Source: Romanomermis culicivorax
Lineage: Eukaryota > Nematoda > Enoplea > Mermithida > Mermithidae
Length of the DNA stretch: 64,000 bases
NCBI GenBank assembly: GCA_963922205.1
Contig: CAWUHX010000005.1
Span: 1,116,001-1,180,000 of the forward strand
Reading direction: 5' to 3'
Shown: positions 20,613 through 31,162 of the stretch, in pieces
How positions within the stretch are numbered: the stretch's first letter is position 1
How the letters are laid out: each line of letters opens with the position of its first letter
The notes under the pieces: generated by a model
Databases searched by the model: none
What the model saw: the letters and a program-made list of their open reading frames with translations, nothing else
Told to the model about the DNA's origin: nothing
Program-made: the position numbers and the translations under genes

Positions 20613-20900
20613 ATGGAGTCGAAAAATGGAGGAAAGACGATAACGTCACCGATACAGTTGTGCTTCCGCAATTACGAATGCCCCCTGTACCCTCTAAAAA
20701 TACAACTGTGCTATTTTTGTCAGAAAAATACCTGCAAAAGAGACTGCTTCGTAACTTCAGGAGGTAAAACGTTATTTACAGTAAGCATGTGCCCCAGATG
20801 CATAGACTACTATCTGGCCGTGCAACACGCAGCTACATCCGTACTAAGACGTCAATTGGCTGAATGGGAAATGATGATCCAGGGGGAACACTCAACCTAG
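20613..20900 (+). CDS. Small cysteine-rich (zinc-ribbon-like) protein downstream of integrase
   Basis: A 95-residue intact ORF. It has CYFCQKNTCKRDC followed about 20 residues later by CPRCIDYY, giving two CxxC pairs spaced as in zinc ribbons, and a Glu/Arg-rich helical tail (LRRQLAEWEMM). I do not recognise the family beyond its association with Polinton-like integrases. A homologous but broken copy lies at 32026-32301. The frame is open here and its TATA box is conserved, so this copy decayed less or is younger. Confidence 0.6.
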   Translation: MESKNGGKTITSPIQLCFRNYECPLYPLKIQLCYFCQKNTCKRDCFVTSGGKTLFTVSMCPRCIDYYLAVQHAATSVLRRQLAEWEMMIQGEHST

Positions 20901-20902
20901 AA

Positions 20903-20911
20903 GTATAAAAG
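20903..20911 (+). promoter_or_regulatory. GTATAAAAG box before the next small ORF
   Basis: The box lies just after the zinc-ribbon-like gene stop and about 30 bp before ATG 20940, matching 32015-32023 in the minus-strand copy. Confidence 0.6.
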
Positions 20912-20939
20912 GAATGCAAATTATACAAAATGTAAAAAA

Positions 20940-21032
20940 TGGAGTTCGCCAATTCAGAACAACAGCAGAAACACGAGGAAGAGTTAGCAGCAGCAATCAA
21001 GAATGCCAATGCCATCATCAAATATTTTTAAA
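20940..21032 (+). CDS. Start of small Gln/Glu-rich ORF, truncated
   Basis: The ATG at 20940 begins a 30-codon ORF (SEQQQKHEEELAAAIKNAN) that looks like a coiled-coil start and stops at about 21030. In remnant 2 the homologous upstream DNA leads into a different ORF (31841-31975 minus): similarity ends around the ATG. The Polinton sequence therefore probably ends near 20960 and this ORF may be chimeric. Confidence 0.3.
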
Positions 21033-22459
21033 ATGAACAGTCCGACAGCAGTAAACCAGTTTGAGCATATCGATGCGAATTTCGCTCATCCTACTCATCA
21101 ATCAACACCAACATCTCCAGCTACAGTAGCTACGGAAATAATTAGTGCAGGTAATACTAGTGGCAGTAACTCAACTAACCATTAGCAATTTTTTGAGAAG
21201 AAAATCTTACTATAAAAGCTTTGTGTGAACAATTTTGATGACAGTAGTACTGATTTTTGTCATTTTTCGATTTGGAAGCATTCATTTCATTCATAGTTTT
21301 ATTTTTCAACTGCAGATAACAAGGGATCATCCATTAATAGCAAAATTTTAGGAGAATTAAAAATGATGAATGTGACCTTGTTGAAAATTTCGTCTATCGC
21401 GACTAATTTTTCGTCAGTGCCAATTTCGAGAGCCGCCAATATTCAACAGCCGAAATTGATCCCAAGAAGTACGACTAATAATGGTAAGATATTATTACAG
21501 TATACCATGAGTATACTCATCTATTGTAAGCCACAACTTTTTGTTGTCAATTTTTACTTCATGTGTTTAAAAATTAAGCAATCATCAATATTTGGTAACT
21601 ATAATGTGTGCTTACCATAAAATGTCTTTATAAACACAAAAAATCTATGAAAAATTACAAAAATTATTGGTTTTGTCTCAAGTTATGCCAACTAATGTGC
21701 CATTTTCAAAGATGAAACAAACTTTTCATTTGGAAAGATGAAGTAAAATGTCTAAAAAATGGTAAGGGTTAATTGAATAGGCTCATTGATATTCCATCTT
21801 ATGTGAAATACGATTTGAATACGCATGATGTTTTTTCATTGATTTGACCTAGTCAACCTCATGAAGAAATTCAGCATATTTCTACAGTATAAAGTTCTCT
21901 ACAAAGTGAAAATGTGTATTGAATTGGGCCTATTTTTCGGTTTTTCAAGCATCTAACATTTTAAATTGATTTGGCTATAGTTTGTGAAAGTTTTCATATG
22001 ACTTTTCCTCCAAAAACTGATGTTGCCCGAGAGGAAGAAGTGCTTTTAAATAGCCAGCCAGATGAAATAAATGCTTCTTCTGGATCACTGGCAGAAAATT
22101 CCATGAACAATTCGGGCAAAGTGGATCCACTATTATTTCGTGTCCAAAAAATTGCCTATGGAGCATATTTACCTGACACCGAAATCGAATTACTGTACCA
22201 AATCAGCAAGAGTCGTGCAAACTTTGCGACTCAACTTGTTTTTACAATTTTTACAAACGAAGAACACAATGGTGCCACCATTACTGGAGTCAATTGTTTC
22301 CATCAGTTGGACAAGCATAGAGTCGATTAGATAATCAAATTGACATTTTTAAAGTTTCCAATCGATGCTACAATCAAAGATGTCACCACTGAATGGACAA
22401 GAATCCCCGACGTGATTGATACAAAATTACCTAAACAGTACACAAAATGTAAAAATTAG
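21003..22459 (+). pseudogene. BEN-domain gene, three exons, one nonsense codon
   Basis: Three exons join in matching phase. The first, to 21150 (GCAG/GTAATA), encodes a Ser/Thr/Pro-rich region (HQSTPTSPATVATEI). The second is 21316-21483, ending in a GTAAGA donor. The third starts at 21981 after GGCTATAG. Introns are 165 and 497 bp. The last exon carries a BEN-like domain: NFATQLVFTIFTNEEHNGAT, TGVNCFHQLDKHRVD, then after TAG (22328-22330) KLTFLKFPIDATIKD and IDTKLPKQYTK, ending at TAG 22457-22459. AATAAA follows at 22476-22481. BEN domains bind DNA and occur in cell regulators, transposons and some DNA viruses. The start is uncertain (21003 or 21033). Confidence 0.6.
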
Positions 22460-22489
22460 TATTTTGTAATTTTGTAATAAACTATACAT

Positions 22490-23030
22490 ATTGCTGAATT
22501 TTTGACACAATGTAATAGAGTAAATCGCTTTTGTACAGAATGAGAATGAGATGATCGAAAATTTATCAAACGATCCATGTGTTGCCTGATACAGCAGTGA
22601 ACATGTTACTCTTATGCATTTCTATTACCTAACAGCTCATCTTTGTTTGATGATATGAAAAAAAAATCGGTCTGCTACAGTAAGGCTTTTATAAAATGCT
22701 TATAAATCCGAAAAATGACAACAGCGTTGTAGTCAAAATTTTTGGCAGAGCTTGTCTGGTGGAGTTTTTTTCTAAAAGAATTGTTACAGGCTAGTTGGCC
22801 ATACTCACAAATTTTTAGTCCAATTTATTTTAGCAGACTATTTCAAAAATATAAACTAGCACTTGCCTTCTCACTGTAATTAGTTATTTAAAAAACTTTA
22901 AGGAAGTTTACTTTATTCTGTTTTTATGCATGAACAGCAAGCAGCATACATATTTTGAAAAACGTATGATACATTTCAAAAAAGTTGAAAACAAAAAACG
23001 TCTGCTGTTGCTTTTAAAAAGCCACATGTT
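22490..23030. other. No supported gene
   Basis: AT-rich spacer between the BEN-domain gene and the Harbinger transposase. No ORF, inverted repeat pair or TSD that would mark the Harbinger left end was found by eye. Confidence 0.3.
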
Positions 23031-23125
23031 ATGGACCTCCTCAAAGTACCCGACAGACTTCCAATAAAAAATTGCCTTCATAAATATGTTCCAACTGACA
23101 TTCCCTTTTACAGCTGCAAGTGCTT

Positions 23126-23189
23126 GGCAAGCGACTCACAAGCATTCGGCAAGCGACTCACAAGCGCTTGGACAAGCAACCCACAAGCA
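23126..23189. repeat. 22-bp direct repeat, three copies
   Basis: GGCAAGCGACTCACAAGC plus four variable bases occurs at 23126-23147 and 23148-23169, with a third, shorter and diverged copy (GGACAAGCAACCCACAAGC) at about 23170-23188. It lies just upstream of the Harbinger transposase exons. Confidence 0.7.
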
Positions 23190-23289
23190 AAAACACACGT
23201 TACTTGCGATCTGGACTGTATGGACGCCAAAGCAATGGGGGAGTACTTGCTGCTTCCAAATTTGGCCATCAACTTCATGCAGGATTATT

Positions 23290-23826
23290 CTTTTGTCGAA
23301 TGTTAAAGAAACTGAAAATCAGTTGGAGCACTACGTTTTTGTGGGTACTAGAGTTGCTATTGCAATCAGTAAACAGCTTGATCACTAAAATGTTACTTTC
23401 ATTCAGGCGACGAAGCATTCACACTTTGTAGAGATTTTATGAGGCCCTATCCAAGATCAGCATTGGACAAGAATGGACGAATATTCAACTATGAGTTGTT
23501 AAGGGCTCGAAGAGTAACTACTAATGTTTGTTTAATGTTCACGCCTTCTATTTTGGGATTAGACTAGTTGTTTAAAGGTGGTCGAAAATGCTTTTGGAAT
23601 TTTGGTTGCCCGATGGTGCATTTTTGAAAAGTGTATGGATTCAGAGCCTCGGAACGTCAAAAAAATTTTTGCAGCCACTTGTTGCTTGCATAATTATTGT
23701 ATGGCAATGCCAAAAAATTCGTACAGCACCGAAGGATTTGTGGGTTCAGAAGACCCAACAGGTAGGCACCACATATCATCAGAAAGAAACAACATTTATT
23801 GGTGTTCACAAAATAGTAAAACTTAA
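23290..23826 (+). pseudogene. PIF/Harbinger transposase (DDE_Tnp_4), 3' part with two introns
   Basis: Three coding pieces join across two short introns: 23345-23406 (GTACTA...TTCATTCAG, 62 nt) and 23513-23577 (GTAACT...TTTAAAG, 65 nt). The pieces read HYVFV-GDEAFTLC, LRARR-VVENAFGILVARW, and KIFAATCCLHNYCM, the usual C-terminal blocks of PIF/Harbinger transposases. The catalytic Asp in GDEAF and the third acid in VVENAFG are kept. The sequence ends with a variable tail (STEGFVGSEDPTGR). The N-terminal half, including the first catalytic Asp, was not found. It faces the MADF-domain gene at 24390-25224, as in intact Harbinger elements. Confidence 0.85.
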
Positions 23827-24389
23827 ATCAGATGCATCTACTGTAGGCAGCATTGAGTTTCAAGTCTCGGGAGTCATACATGTAACAGATCCCACAGTTG
23901 GGGGAAGGAAATTTCCAAAAATTGGGAGTGGAGGAATTACATTTTTGAGCCATTGCTAAAATATCAACTTTTAATACAAGAAACTCGATTTTTGACCAAA
24001 AATGTTGAAGAAAATTGTTAATTTTTTAGCCAAAAAAGTCACAAAAATTTTCAGAATTTTTTCCCCAGGGACTTATACTTTGGGGATTAGTTCACCTCAG
24101 GGGGCCCCCACATATCAATCATCCTACATGCACAGGGCCCTAAACTGTACATTTCCGATTTTTAGGTCAAATTCAACAAGGATCATGGCATGAAATGCCC
24201 AGCTTGATAAGCTTACATCCCTCAAGTTCAAAATCCACAGTGTAGGCAAGACAAGTTAATGATTCATTTTTGTCATACTTTATTTCTGAACAAGGCGAAT
24301 TATCGTTCCAACATAATTTTATTTAATGTACATACCTGTATTGACAAATCGATTATTAAAATTTTCAAATCAATAAAATTGTGATTCAA

Positions 24390-25224
24390 TTTCACCCATT
24401 ATATCTTTTAACAGTGGTAAAACGCGATTGGGGTGTTCTTTTTCCAATCGTCTGGTTTTGATCATTATCAATTTATCTTGAGAGACAAAAGTCCAAGAAT
24501 TCTTTGCTTGAAAAAAATTTTAGTTATTTCCCTCACAGCTTGCTCCAATTTCGTCATCAAACTCGTCCTGTTTGGAAATATCCGACCCCATATTTGTCAT
24601 TGATTTGTAAAACGCCAACCAATCCTCTTCTTCACATTTCCTTTTACGATTTGAAGAATTGAATTTTGACGGTTCCCTTCCACATGTTGGACATTGGCGT
24701 CTTTCAACCAATGTTACATTGAATTCACTTTTTTCATCATTCCTTTTATCTGAAGCTGGTTCCATGTAATTTGTCATATTTTCAAAATTTGAAAGTGACC
24801 CAAAAATTAGTACATTCAAAAACAATTATTAATTTTTGAAACCGATGTTACTTATTGTTTTCAACTTTAATGACATTCAAAAACGTCATGAATTTGAAAA
24901 GGGGCCAATCCTTGGCTTTTGTGGCCACAGATCCGGACAGCCTTTGTTGAATAACTTTCCTTTTTTAACATATTGATCAGGAATATTTCTCCAGAACGCT
25001 TGGCACTTTACAACTAAAAAACGAGCACAAAAACGAAAAAACGAAATATGCAATTTCTTATAATCTGATATATTGAATTTATTGCTAATATTCGCCTAAG
25101 CATTTTCTTTCAAGAATTTATTTTTGTTATTTTTCGATGACAGATCCCACAGAACTGGGTTGGCTTGAATTTCGGAAATAAAACTTTCCTGGTCAATATT
25201 GCTATCGAGAACGTGATTTTCCAT
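24390..25224 (-). pseudogene. MADF-domain accessory protein of PIF/Harbinger element
   Basis: On the minus strand an ATG at 25224 starts MENHVLDSN and then FISEIQANPVLWD, the first MADF helix. A TAG replaces the expected Trp of the 'AWxxIA' block (KENA-stop-ANIS). Later come FWRNIPDQYVKKGK and KDWPLFKFMTFL, matching the MADF third helix and the W/Y-x-F-L end. Another exon (about 24770-24520) encodes CPTCGREPSKF and an acidic stretch, and a last piece around 24500-24390 reads PLLKDIMGEIESQF. MADF/Myb-like partners help Harbinger transposases enter the nucleus and bind the element ends. Intron limits are approximate and the gene carries at least one stop. Confidence 0.6.
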
Positions 25225-28129
25225 TTCTGAACAAAAATTCTTTTATAACTTTGCTAGAAGTATATTTGACTAAACGATAAACTCTTATGAACTTGCATAA
25301 CTTGTAAGAAAATTCAAAACTCAAATAAAATTTGCGCAATCTAATTAATTTATACCCAAAAAAATTTTTCTGGCATGCATTTTTGAATTTCATTTGAGAA
25401 TGATATCAACAGGATGCAAAAAAATAGATTTCATTTCCGGATCGGTTTTTTCTTAAATCCAACCACTGTTTTTCCCCAAATCATGCTTTTTGGACAAAAA
25501 ATTTGGAACAAAAGAAAAATTTTGGACTCTTCCCGCATTTGGGCATAAAAATTTTCGGGGTAAGATTTAGAAAAAATCCATTTTAGAAAAACCAACTCCC
25601 CAAATTTTCTGGCGCTTTACACACCCTGCAATTTTAATAATCATCATTAAGCTCACGTGCAGGTTTTAACGCATTTTCTGAGGAAAATCAATCTGTTTAC
25701 TTTCTAAACTTTTTAGAACGACTGTTCCTTTATCAATGTAAATTGAATTTAAAAGGTTCACAGAAGTAGTTTTGAGAAACTTGTACTCATAGCTTTTCTA
25801 AATTTCAGAATTTTTTAACAGAAAATTTGAAAGACGCTTTATTTAAGTGTTTTTTGAACTTTTTAGAATATTCTGATATTTTTGTTAAAAAATCGTGATT
25901 TCTAGATATTTATCATTCGAAAATTTTTCAAATCATTCATTTGTTTGTAAACTCAAAAATTCGGCCGAAAAGCAAAAATACTTTCATTAACCTTTCGAAT
26001 TCAATGGTGAACAATTGCTTCAAAAAGTTGACAAAGTTGACTCGTTGATCTTTCGCAAAAAAAGTTTCAATGGAAAAATGCAGATCTTCATGGAATAAAA
26101 AGATAAAGTATTGAAAATAACCAATTAAAACATGAGGTAATATTTTTTAGGTGATGAAAGCTATTAAAGATTAAATGTTAAGTGAATATAGACATGCTAG
26201 AAGTCGCTCCTGAGCTAGGTGATGAATAACGATTATTAAAGTTATAACTGGCATGAAGCGCCGTAAATTTTGGGATTCGGACCTGCGAAAATGCATCTTT
26301 TTCGTATCCGACCCCCAAATTTTTTTCTTTTTCCGAATATTTCGCCTTCAAAAAGCAAGATTTGAGGGAAAAAGCAGATTGTCAATATCCAAAAAATTCT
26401 TCGGTGCTTGGCTTTGGAAACATCAAAATCTTTTTTGAGCTCTCACTTCACTTGTCATCATAAAGGTGTTAAAAGTCGACGTCTGATGTAATTCAAAGTC
26501 ATTATTGTTTTTGGACAGTTGACCCTACCCAAAATTTTTCTCCTCATTTTCTGAAAATTTTCAACGTTTCCAACAACGATTAAAATGTGGCCATGAGTTC
26601 TGCATTTTTGGTATATAGGCAAACATTCTGGTTTTTTCAGTGACCAAATTGCAAAAATGGGGGAAATACTAGTCTGGTTAGTCACATTGAACTAGTGAAC
26701 AACAGATTGGTATTGAACAACAATTGAAAACATATTAATGATAGATTTTCTATGATTTGAACTGCCATTAACATTTCTGTGATTCAAGTTAAGAATATCG
26801 AAATCAGTTTATTCATGTTCCTGAGCGCCGGAACAAATTTTGGGAGGCTGGAGAATGAGTTTTCGCAACATCTGAATGTAAATGTGAATCCGACTAATAG
26901 ATTGTAAATAGCTTCTCATTTTGCTGCGAAAGTTTTCGAACTTTTATATTCTAAAACACTGGAAAATGAATGTATGCAACAGACATTGCCGAATAGGAGC
27001 TTCAAACATACCTGTAAGAAGTCCCACCAGTTGGGGAGAAGGGTAAACCTAAAATTTTGGTTAGGGGTTCCAAAACTTTTGAAATTTTTGGGTTTTTTCG
27101 AGATATCTAGGGATTTTTGGAACTCTGCCGCGAAAGGCCAATAATATCTTTTTTTTTGCAAATAAAAATAAGAAATGGGATATTTCAATTGATAGAAACC
27201 GTTGGAGGTTAATTTGCTACGGCCGCACCTGATAGAAAACAAGGACTATCATACAAATACCAGCGCTTGGCGCAGGAAAATTTTCTCCAAAACGGATCTT
27301 CTCATTTCTGAACTCCCAAAATTTTTTTCGAAAATGAAAATCTTGTCGAAAACTTTTTCCTCATATCGTTTTTTCCCTCAAAAGATCCCATTTGAGGGAA
27401 AACGGCTGCTTGAGGGGGGGGGGGGTAAACCCCATATTTGGAGGGGGTCGAGAAAACTAGAAAACTTTCCCACAAAAGACAGCTTTTGAAAAATTTTCTC
27501 CAATCTTTCCAAGTCTGGGGAGGGGTTGAGAAAAGGGTTGGCCAAGTTAAGGGGTCACCCTCATTGCTCCCCCCCCCCAAATTACAGGTATATATGACTT
27601 TGAACTCGAAACTTTCAATATTTTTCTTCGATTTAGATGAAGTAACACCCCTTTAAATATCAGAATGTTCGAAGAAGCTCACAAACATTTGAATAAATAG
27701 TATTTGAGCATTTATAAGCAAAAAACGACTTGGGGAAAATATGGAAGCAAATTTTGGCCTCTTCCCACATTTAGGGATAGATAGGCAGGAAAAACCGTGA
27801 TTGCAACAGTAAATTGACTGTGAGAACAAGAAAAGTAGTTCTGGCTCGTTAAATTCGCCAGAAAAAAATTTAAGGCATCAAAAAACACGCGAAATTCACT
27901 CAAATATTGAAAAAAAAAATGAATTTTTCGGTTGGAGTACACGTACAGACAGAGCATCCAAATCGAGATTTTTTGGAAGACTCAATCAAAATGCTTCAGT
28001 TCGGTCGACTTCAGTCGCCTTCATTTATACTTTTCATCATTCTTCCACGCAATGAAAACTGCTATACTTTCTCAACGTGCAGAAAAACTGCTTCCGTTTC
28101 TTTCGGATCCACCAAAAAAGGCAGGTATC
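25225..28129. other. Gene-free AT-rich stretch with G- and C-homopolymers
   Basis: I find no protein domain. The sequence is rich in A/T runs and 'aaaatttttc' patterns. A run of 12 G occurs at 27414-27425 and one of 10 C at 27569-27578, inside a G-rich strip (27410-27550) that could form a quadruplex. A segment at about 27005-27060 ('gaagtcccaccagttgggga') has an inverted, diverged match at about 29160-29208. The long ORFs across the G/C runs are low-complexity artefacts. Confidence 0.4.
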
Positions 28130-28868
28130 AATGACCCTTTACAGTTAATATTTTGAATTTCACAGACAGGGGCAGCACTTCTTTTTGGATTTCACAATCT
28201 AATAAGCATGGGCTAACAAAATGGAAAAAAGTGGAGCTAAAATGCAGAAATAATGTTCAATGATCATGGATAAAACCAAAACTCATGAATACTCATGACT
28301 CATGAAAATTGGAAAAAAAATAGTAATTTTAGCTAATTTTAGATTCCTAAAATTGAATTTCGGTTAAGTGATGTTGTCATAATCAGTGGAGATGAATGTA
28401 TGTCCCATGACCACACACATTGATCATTGCAATTAATTACCACAATAGCCGAATTTCTAAAGGACCCAACAAGTATTTCTCAATCAATTTTGTTGTCAAA
28501 AATCGTGAAATTTCCAGGCAGTGGACATTTTTAGGCCTGAGTCGACTCATGTACCTCAGCTGGTCAAGCTAGAATATTGGTATGGACTTCAAACATACTA
28601 GTGGATGAAATTCTGACAGTTGACCCTGGAATGTTTTCTCCATGGAACATGTAGGCTGGAGGTCAGTTATTAGCAAGCTGACTGTCAAAATCTTGAACTC
28701 CTCATTGGTAAGGGTGAGCTATGATGAGCTGCATTCATTTCCTCTAAGTCATCCTGGCTATGAATGACTAGGCCAACTAGGCTATACACTTTGAATCTGA
28801 TGGTACATGAATATTATTTTGAGGACTTTTTATGAGGGCTCCACACATCGCACAAAGTTCCGCACTTA
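28130..28868 (-). repeat. Diverged inverted copy of part of the 2,378-bp satellite unit
   Basis: Read on the minus strand, this sequence follows the array unit from about 37510 to about 38225: the 'gagccctcataaaaagt', 'ggcctggtcattcat' and 'cagcacttt' landmarks occur in the same order. Similarity stops sharply at about 28868 and about 28130. It is clearly more diverged from the array units than they are from each other. No TSD was identified. Confidence 0.8.
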
Positions 28869-28942
28869 TCCACTTTGGTTCAGCCTAGTCCCAGGGTCAA
28901 CAGCTGGCGACTTCAGTAAGACCTCCACTGAACTCCCAGCAA

Positions 28943-28979
28943 GATTGGGAATATGAACTTGCCACTCATATTCCCAATC
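28943..28979. repeat. Perfect 14-bp hairpin, 9-nt loop
   Basis: GATTGGGAATATGA at 28943-28956 and its exact reverse complement at 28966-28979. It lies in a GC-richer stretch (28870-29100) that shows no coding sequence. Confidence 0.8.
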
Positions 28980-29212
28980 AAACACAGCCACCTCTAACAT
29001 CGTCTGTCAAATGCAAGAGTGAGCCTGGGAGCTCAGTACAGAAGTGCCAGAGTGCCCCACACACGATGCTGATGCCTCACGCATTAGTTCACCATGTGAC
29101 TTCGAGTTTATGTATCAAAGGATGAAACATTTTTTCTAGAGGAGAATAAATTGATAGTCAGAATTTTGGGGTTACCCTCCCCCCACTGGTCGGACTTCTC
29201 AAAGGTATGATA

Positions 29213-29460
29213 GAAATTAATCAAACAGAAAAAAATAAAGATAAAAGAATAGAACAGCATGAAAAGCAGTTAAGGGAAAAGAAGAGCGAATAAAAAATGA
29301 AAAAATGAGCAATGAACAAACAAGACATTGAATAAAGAGTAAATGAAAGGGTAATATTGGAATGAACATAATATAATGCAGATTGATGAAAAACGAACAA
29401 AAAGAAAAGGAAATACATGAGACAAAAATAAATAAATATAAATAAGAAATATATAACATT
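29213..29460 (+). repeat. Merlin left terminal inverted repeat
   Basis: An A-rich arm complementary to the right arm at about 30860-31162. The outer end reads TAGAAATTAATCAAACAGAA. Long ORFs on the opposite strand here are low-complexity Phe/Ser/Leu translations and not genes. Confidence 0.75.
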
Positions 29461-29596
29461 GATGACCAGCCTACAAAGCAGGTAGCCAGTAGCAAAAATT
29501 ATGCATTGTGCTTGAGACCAGAAAATTAGGTTGAACTAGAAGACAATTTCTCATCAACTCAACAATTATTCTATATTTCACAACAATTCAACAACA

Positions 29597-30540
29597 TACA
29601 TATTCCTCACTAACATGTTTCCAGAACAAAAACGAAGGATTTTCGCCATATAGCTTCCTCCGCATAAATTCGCTCATGTGAGATCAAGTAAAACACGATG
29701 GGTACCATATTGTTGCTTGTGCTTTTGTTTAGCCTTCTGCCACATGGACTCCAGGTGATTCGTAAAAGCCTTTGTTATATGATCAGAGAAATTTTCAGAA
29801 TGATTAACTTTTAGATGAGTATAAATCATCTCAGGAATTTTATCGTAAGCTTTCCAAAAATCCAAAATTACTGTAGTACCTTTCTCCACAAATTTTTCCA
29901 GTATTGGCAACAGAGTCCCTGCATCACGTTTTTCTATGGGAATGAGAAAATAGCGAGTACTCCCAACTTCGACACCCCCACATTGTTGTTTAACAATTCG
30001 GCCAACATTATGCTTCCTTCTTACCAAGAGGCATTCTTCAATTTAGATGGTTTTTCTGGAACCACCAATTTTTATAGGATTTCTCAACAAATGCTGCTCG
30101 CAAATATATCTGCAGAACATTTTCCAGTCAACAACAGTCCCGTGACTAATTCCTGACTGAAATTCTAGGAAGTTCTGCTTATCTAACTCGTGGCACCAGT
30201 AATAAACAAATTGAAGTATTTTGCTGATAGCTAGGTGGGAATTTTCGAAAAAACTGATTTTTCGGAAACCCCGTTTGCTCCTACATTTTCAGCAATGCCA
30301 TTTCAATCCATCATTTTTGTTGGGGGTTACCAGCCTCATAAATTGATTGGTTTGCGCACAACTTTTGCTAATGCAACGTTTTTCTTTGGGTAATAAGTTT
30401 CGCTCCAATACCCAAATAATACAGTTAGCTTCCGATTTGCATATAGAGAAAACGCCTTTCAATTTCATATCACCAAATTCCACATAGAATTGCTCAGAGA
30501 GAATCATTTTTAGCAGAAAAGGCTGCACTTCAACTACCAC
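29597..30540 (-). pseudogene. Merlin transposase (ISXO2-like DDE), two nonsense codons and a late frameshift
   Basis: One minus-strand frame runs from 30540 to 29674, broken only by TGA near 30287 and TAA near 30040. The N-terminus has [12 protein letters not shown] and NDGLKWHC, a zinc-finger pattern typical of this family. The DDE domain reads RRKHNVGRIV, then LIPIEKRDAGTLLPILEKFV, ILDFWKAYDKIPE, and LKVNHSENFSDHITK, ending TNHLESMW. The second Asp (LDFW) and final Glu (HLESMW) are kept. The usual first acid in 'EIDES' reads IEE, so Asp has become Glu, and the Glu codon before it is the TAA. A frameshift near 29678 leads to SEFMRRKLYGENPSF. Confidence 0.9.
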
Positions 30541-30739
30541 AGGCAGACAGATATTTCAAATTATTCACTGTGGAAATCATGGCTTAATTTGTAAACAGAT
30601 GCAGTTTGAATTCTTCATTTACTTTCGGGGGCTCTTTGTTCATTTTTCTGTTTTGGATGCAAGTTTCAAGTTTACTTCAAAATTCAGGATAACTACACTG
30701 TTGCTGACACCTGAAACTATGCGTAAATAGATTATTTTC

Positions 30740-31162
30740 TGCCTTTCCTCCTTTTTCTTGTTTTCTCTTTTACTCTCTTTTCTTCTTTTGCTTTCATTCA
30801 TTTTATCCTTATTTATTTTCTTTTCGCGTGTTTCCTTTTCTGCTCATTGTTTTCTTTTTACTCTTTTTCTCTTTCTATAGCTCTATCTTTTTTGTTCTAG
30901 CCCTTTCCTCCTCTTTCTCGTTTGTCCCTTTTCATAAATATACATTATATTGTCTTCATGTCAATATTACTGCTTGTGGTTCACTTCTTTCTTTTTTCTA
31001 TTCCTTTCACTTCCTAATTTTACTCTTATTACTTTTTTATTCAATGTCTTGTTTGTTCATTGCTTGTTCTTCACTTTTTTATTGGCTTTTCTTTTCTTTA
31101 ACTGCTTTTCATGATGTTCAATTTTTTAATATTTTTTTTCTGTTCGATTTATTTCTGTTCCG
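30740..31162 (+). repeat. Merlin right terminal inverted repeat, T/C-rich
   Basis: A strongly pyrimidine-biased arm. The outer ~300 bp pair with the left arm; the inner part (30740-30860) is 'tttcttttt/ctctttt' low-complexity sequence probably expanded by slippage. The plus-strand ORF across it is not a gene. Confidence 0.7.

Larger units (their letters stand above)
29213..31162 (-). mobile_element. Merlin (IS1595/ISXO2-like) DNA transposon with long TIRs
   Basis: A transposase on the minus strand is flanked by long, pyrimidine-rich inverted arms. The left arm, 29213 to about 29460, read in reverse, matches about 30860-31162 (for example 'ttcaatgtcttgtttgttca', 'aactgcttttcatg', 'tttctgttygattwatttct'). 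The right arm has extra T/C-rich sequence. Merlin elements carry IS1016-related transposases and long TIRs. No 8-bp target duplication is evident (AGGTATGA on the left, TTCCGCAT on the right), so an end may be rearranged. The right end lies in the Polinton ATPase, whose 3' part is not found on the far side. Confidence 0.8.

Noticed and set aside
23031-23431. Three overlapping plus ORFs of 91-103 codons
   Set aside because: They share the 22-bp repeat in three frames. Only the stretch from about 23290 fits the Harbinger exon.
27202-27656. Several overlapping ORFs rich in Gly/Pro
   Set aside because: They are created by the G and C homopolymer runs, with no start context or domain.
29217-29495. 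Hydrophobic membrane-protein ORFs (minus), and the similar plus ORF at 30828-31223
   Set aside because: They are translations of the pyrimidine-rich Merlin TIR arms: Phe/Ser/Leu low complexity, antiparallel copies of each other.
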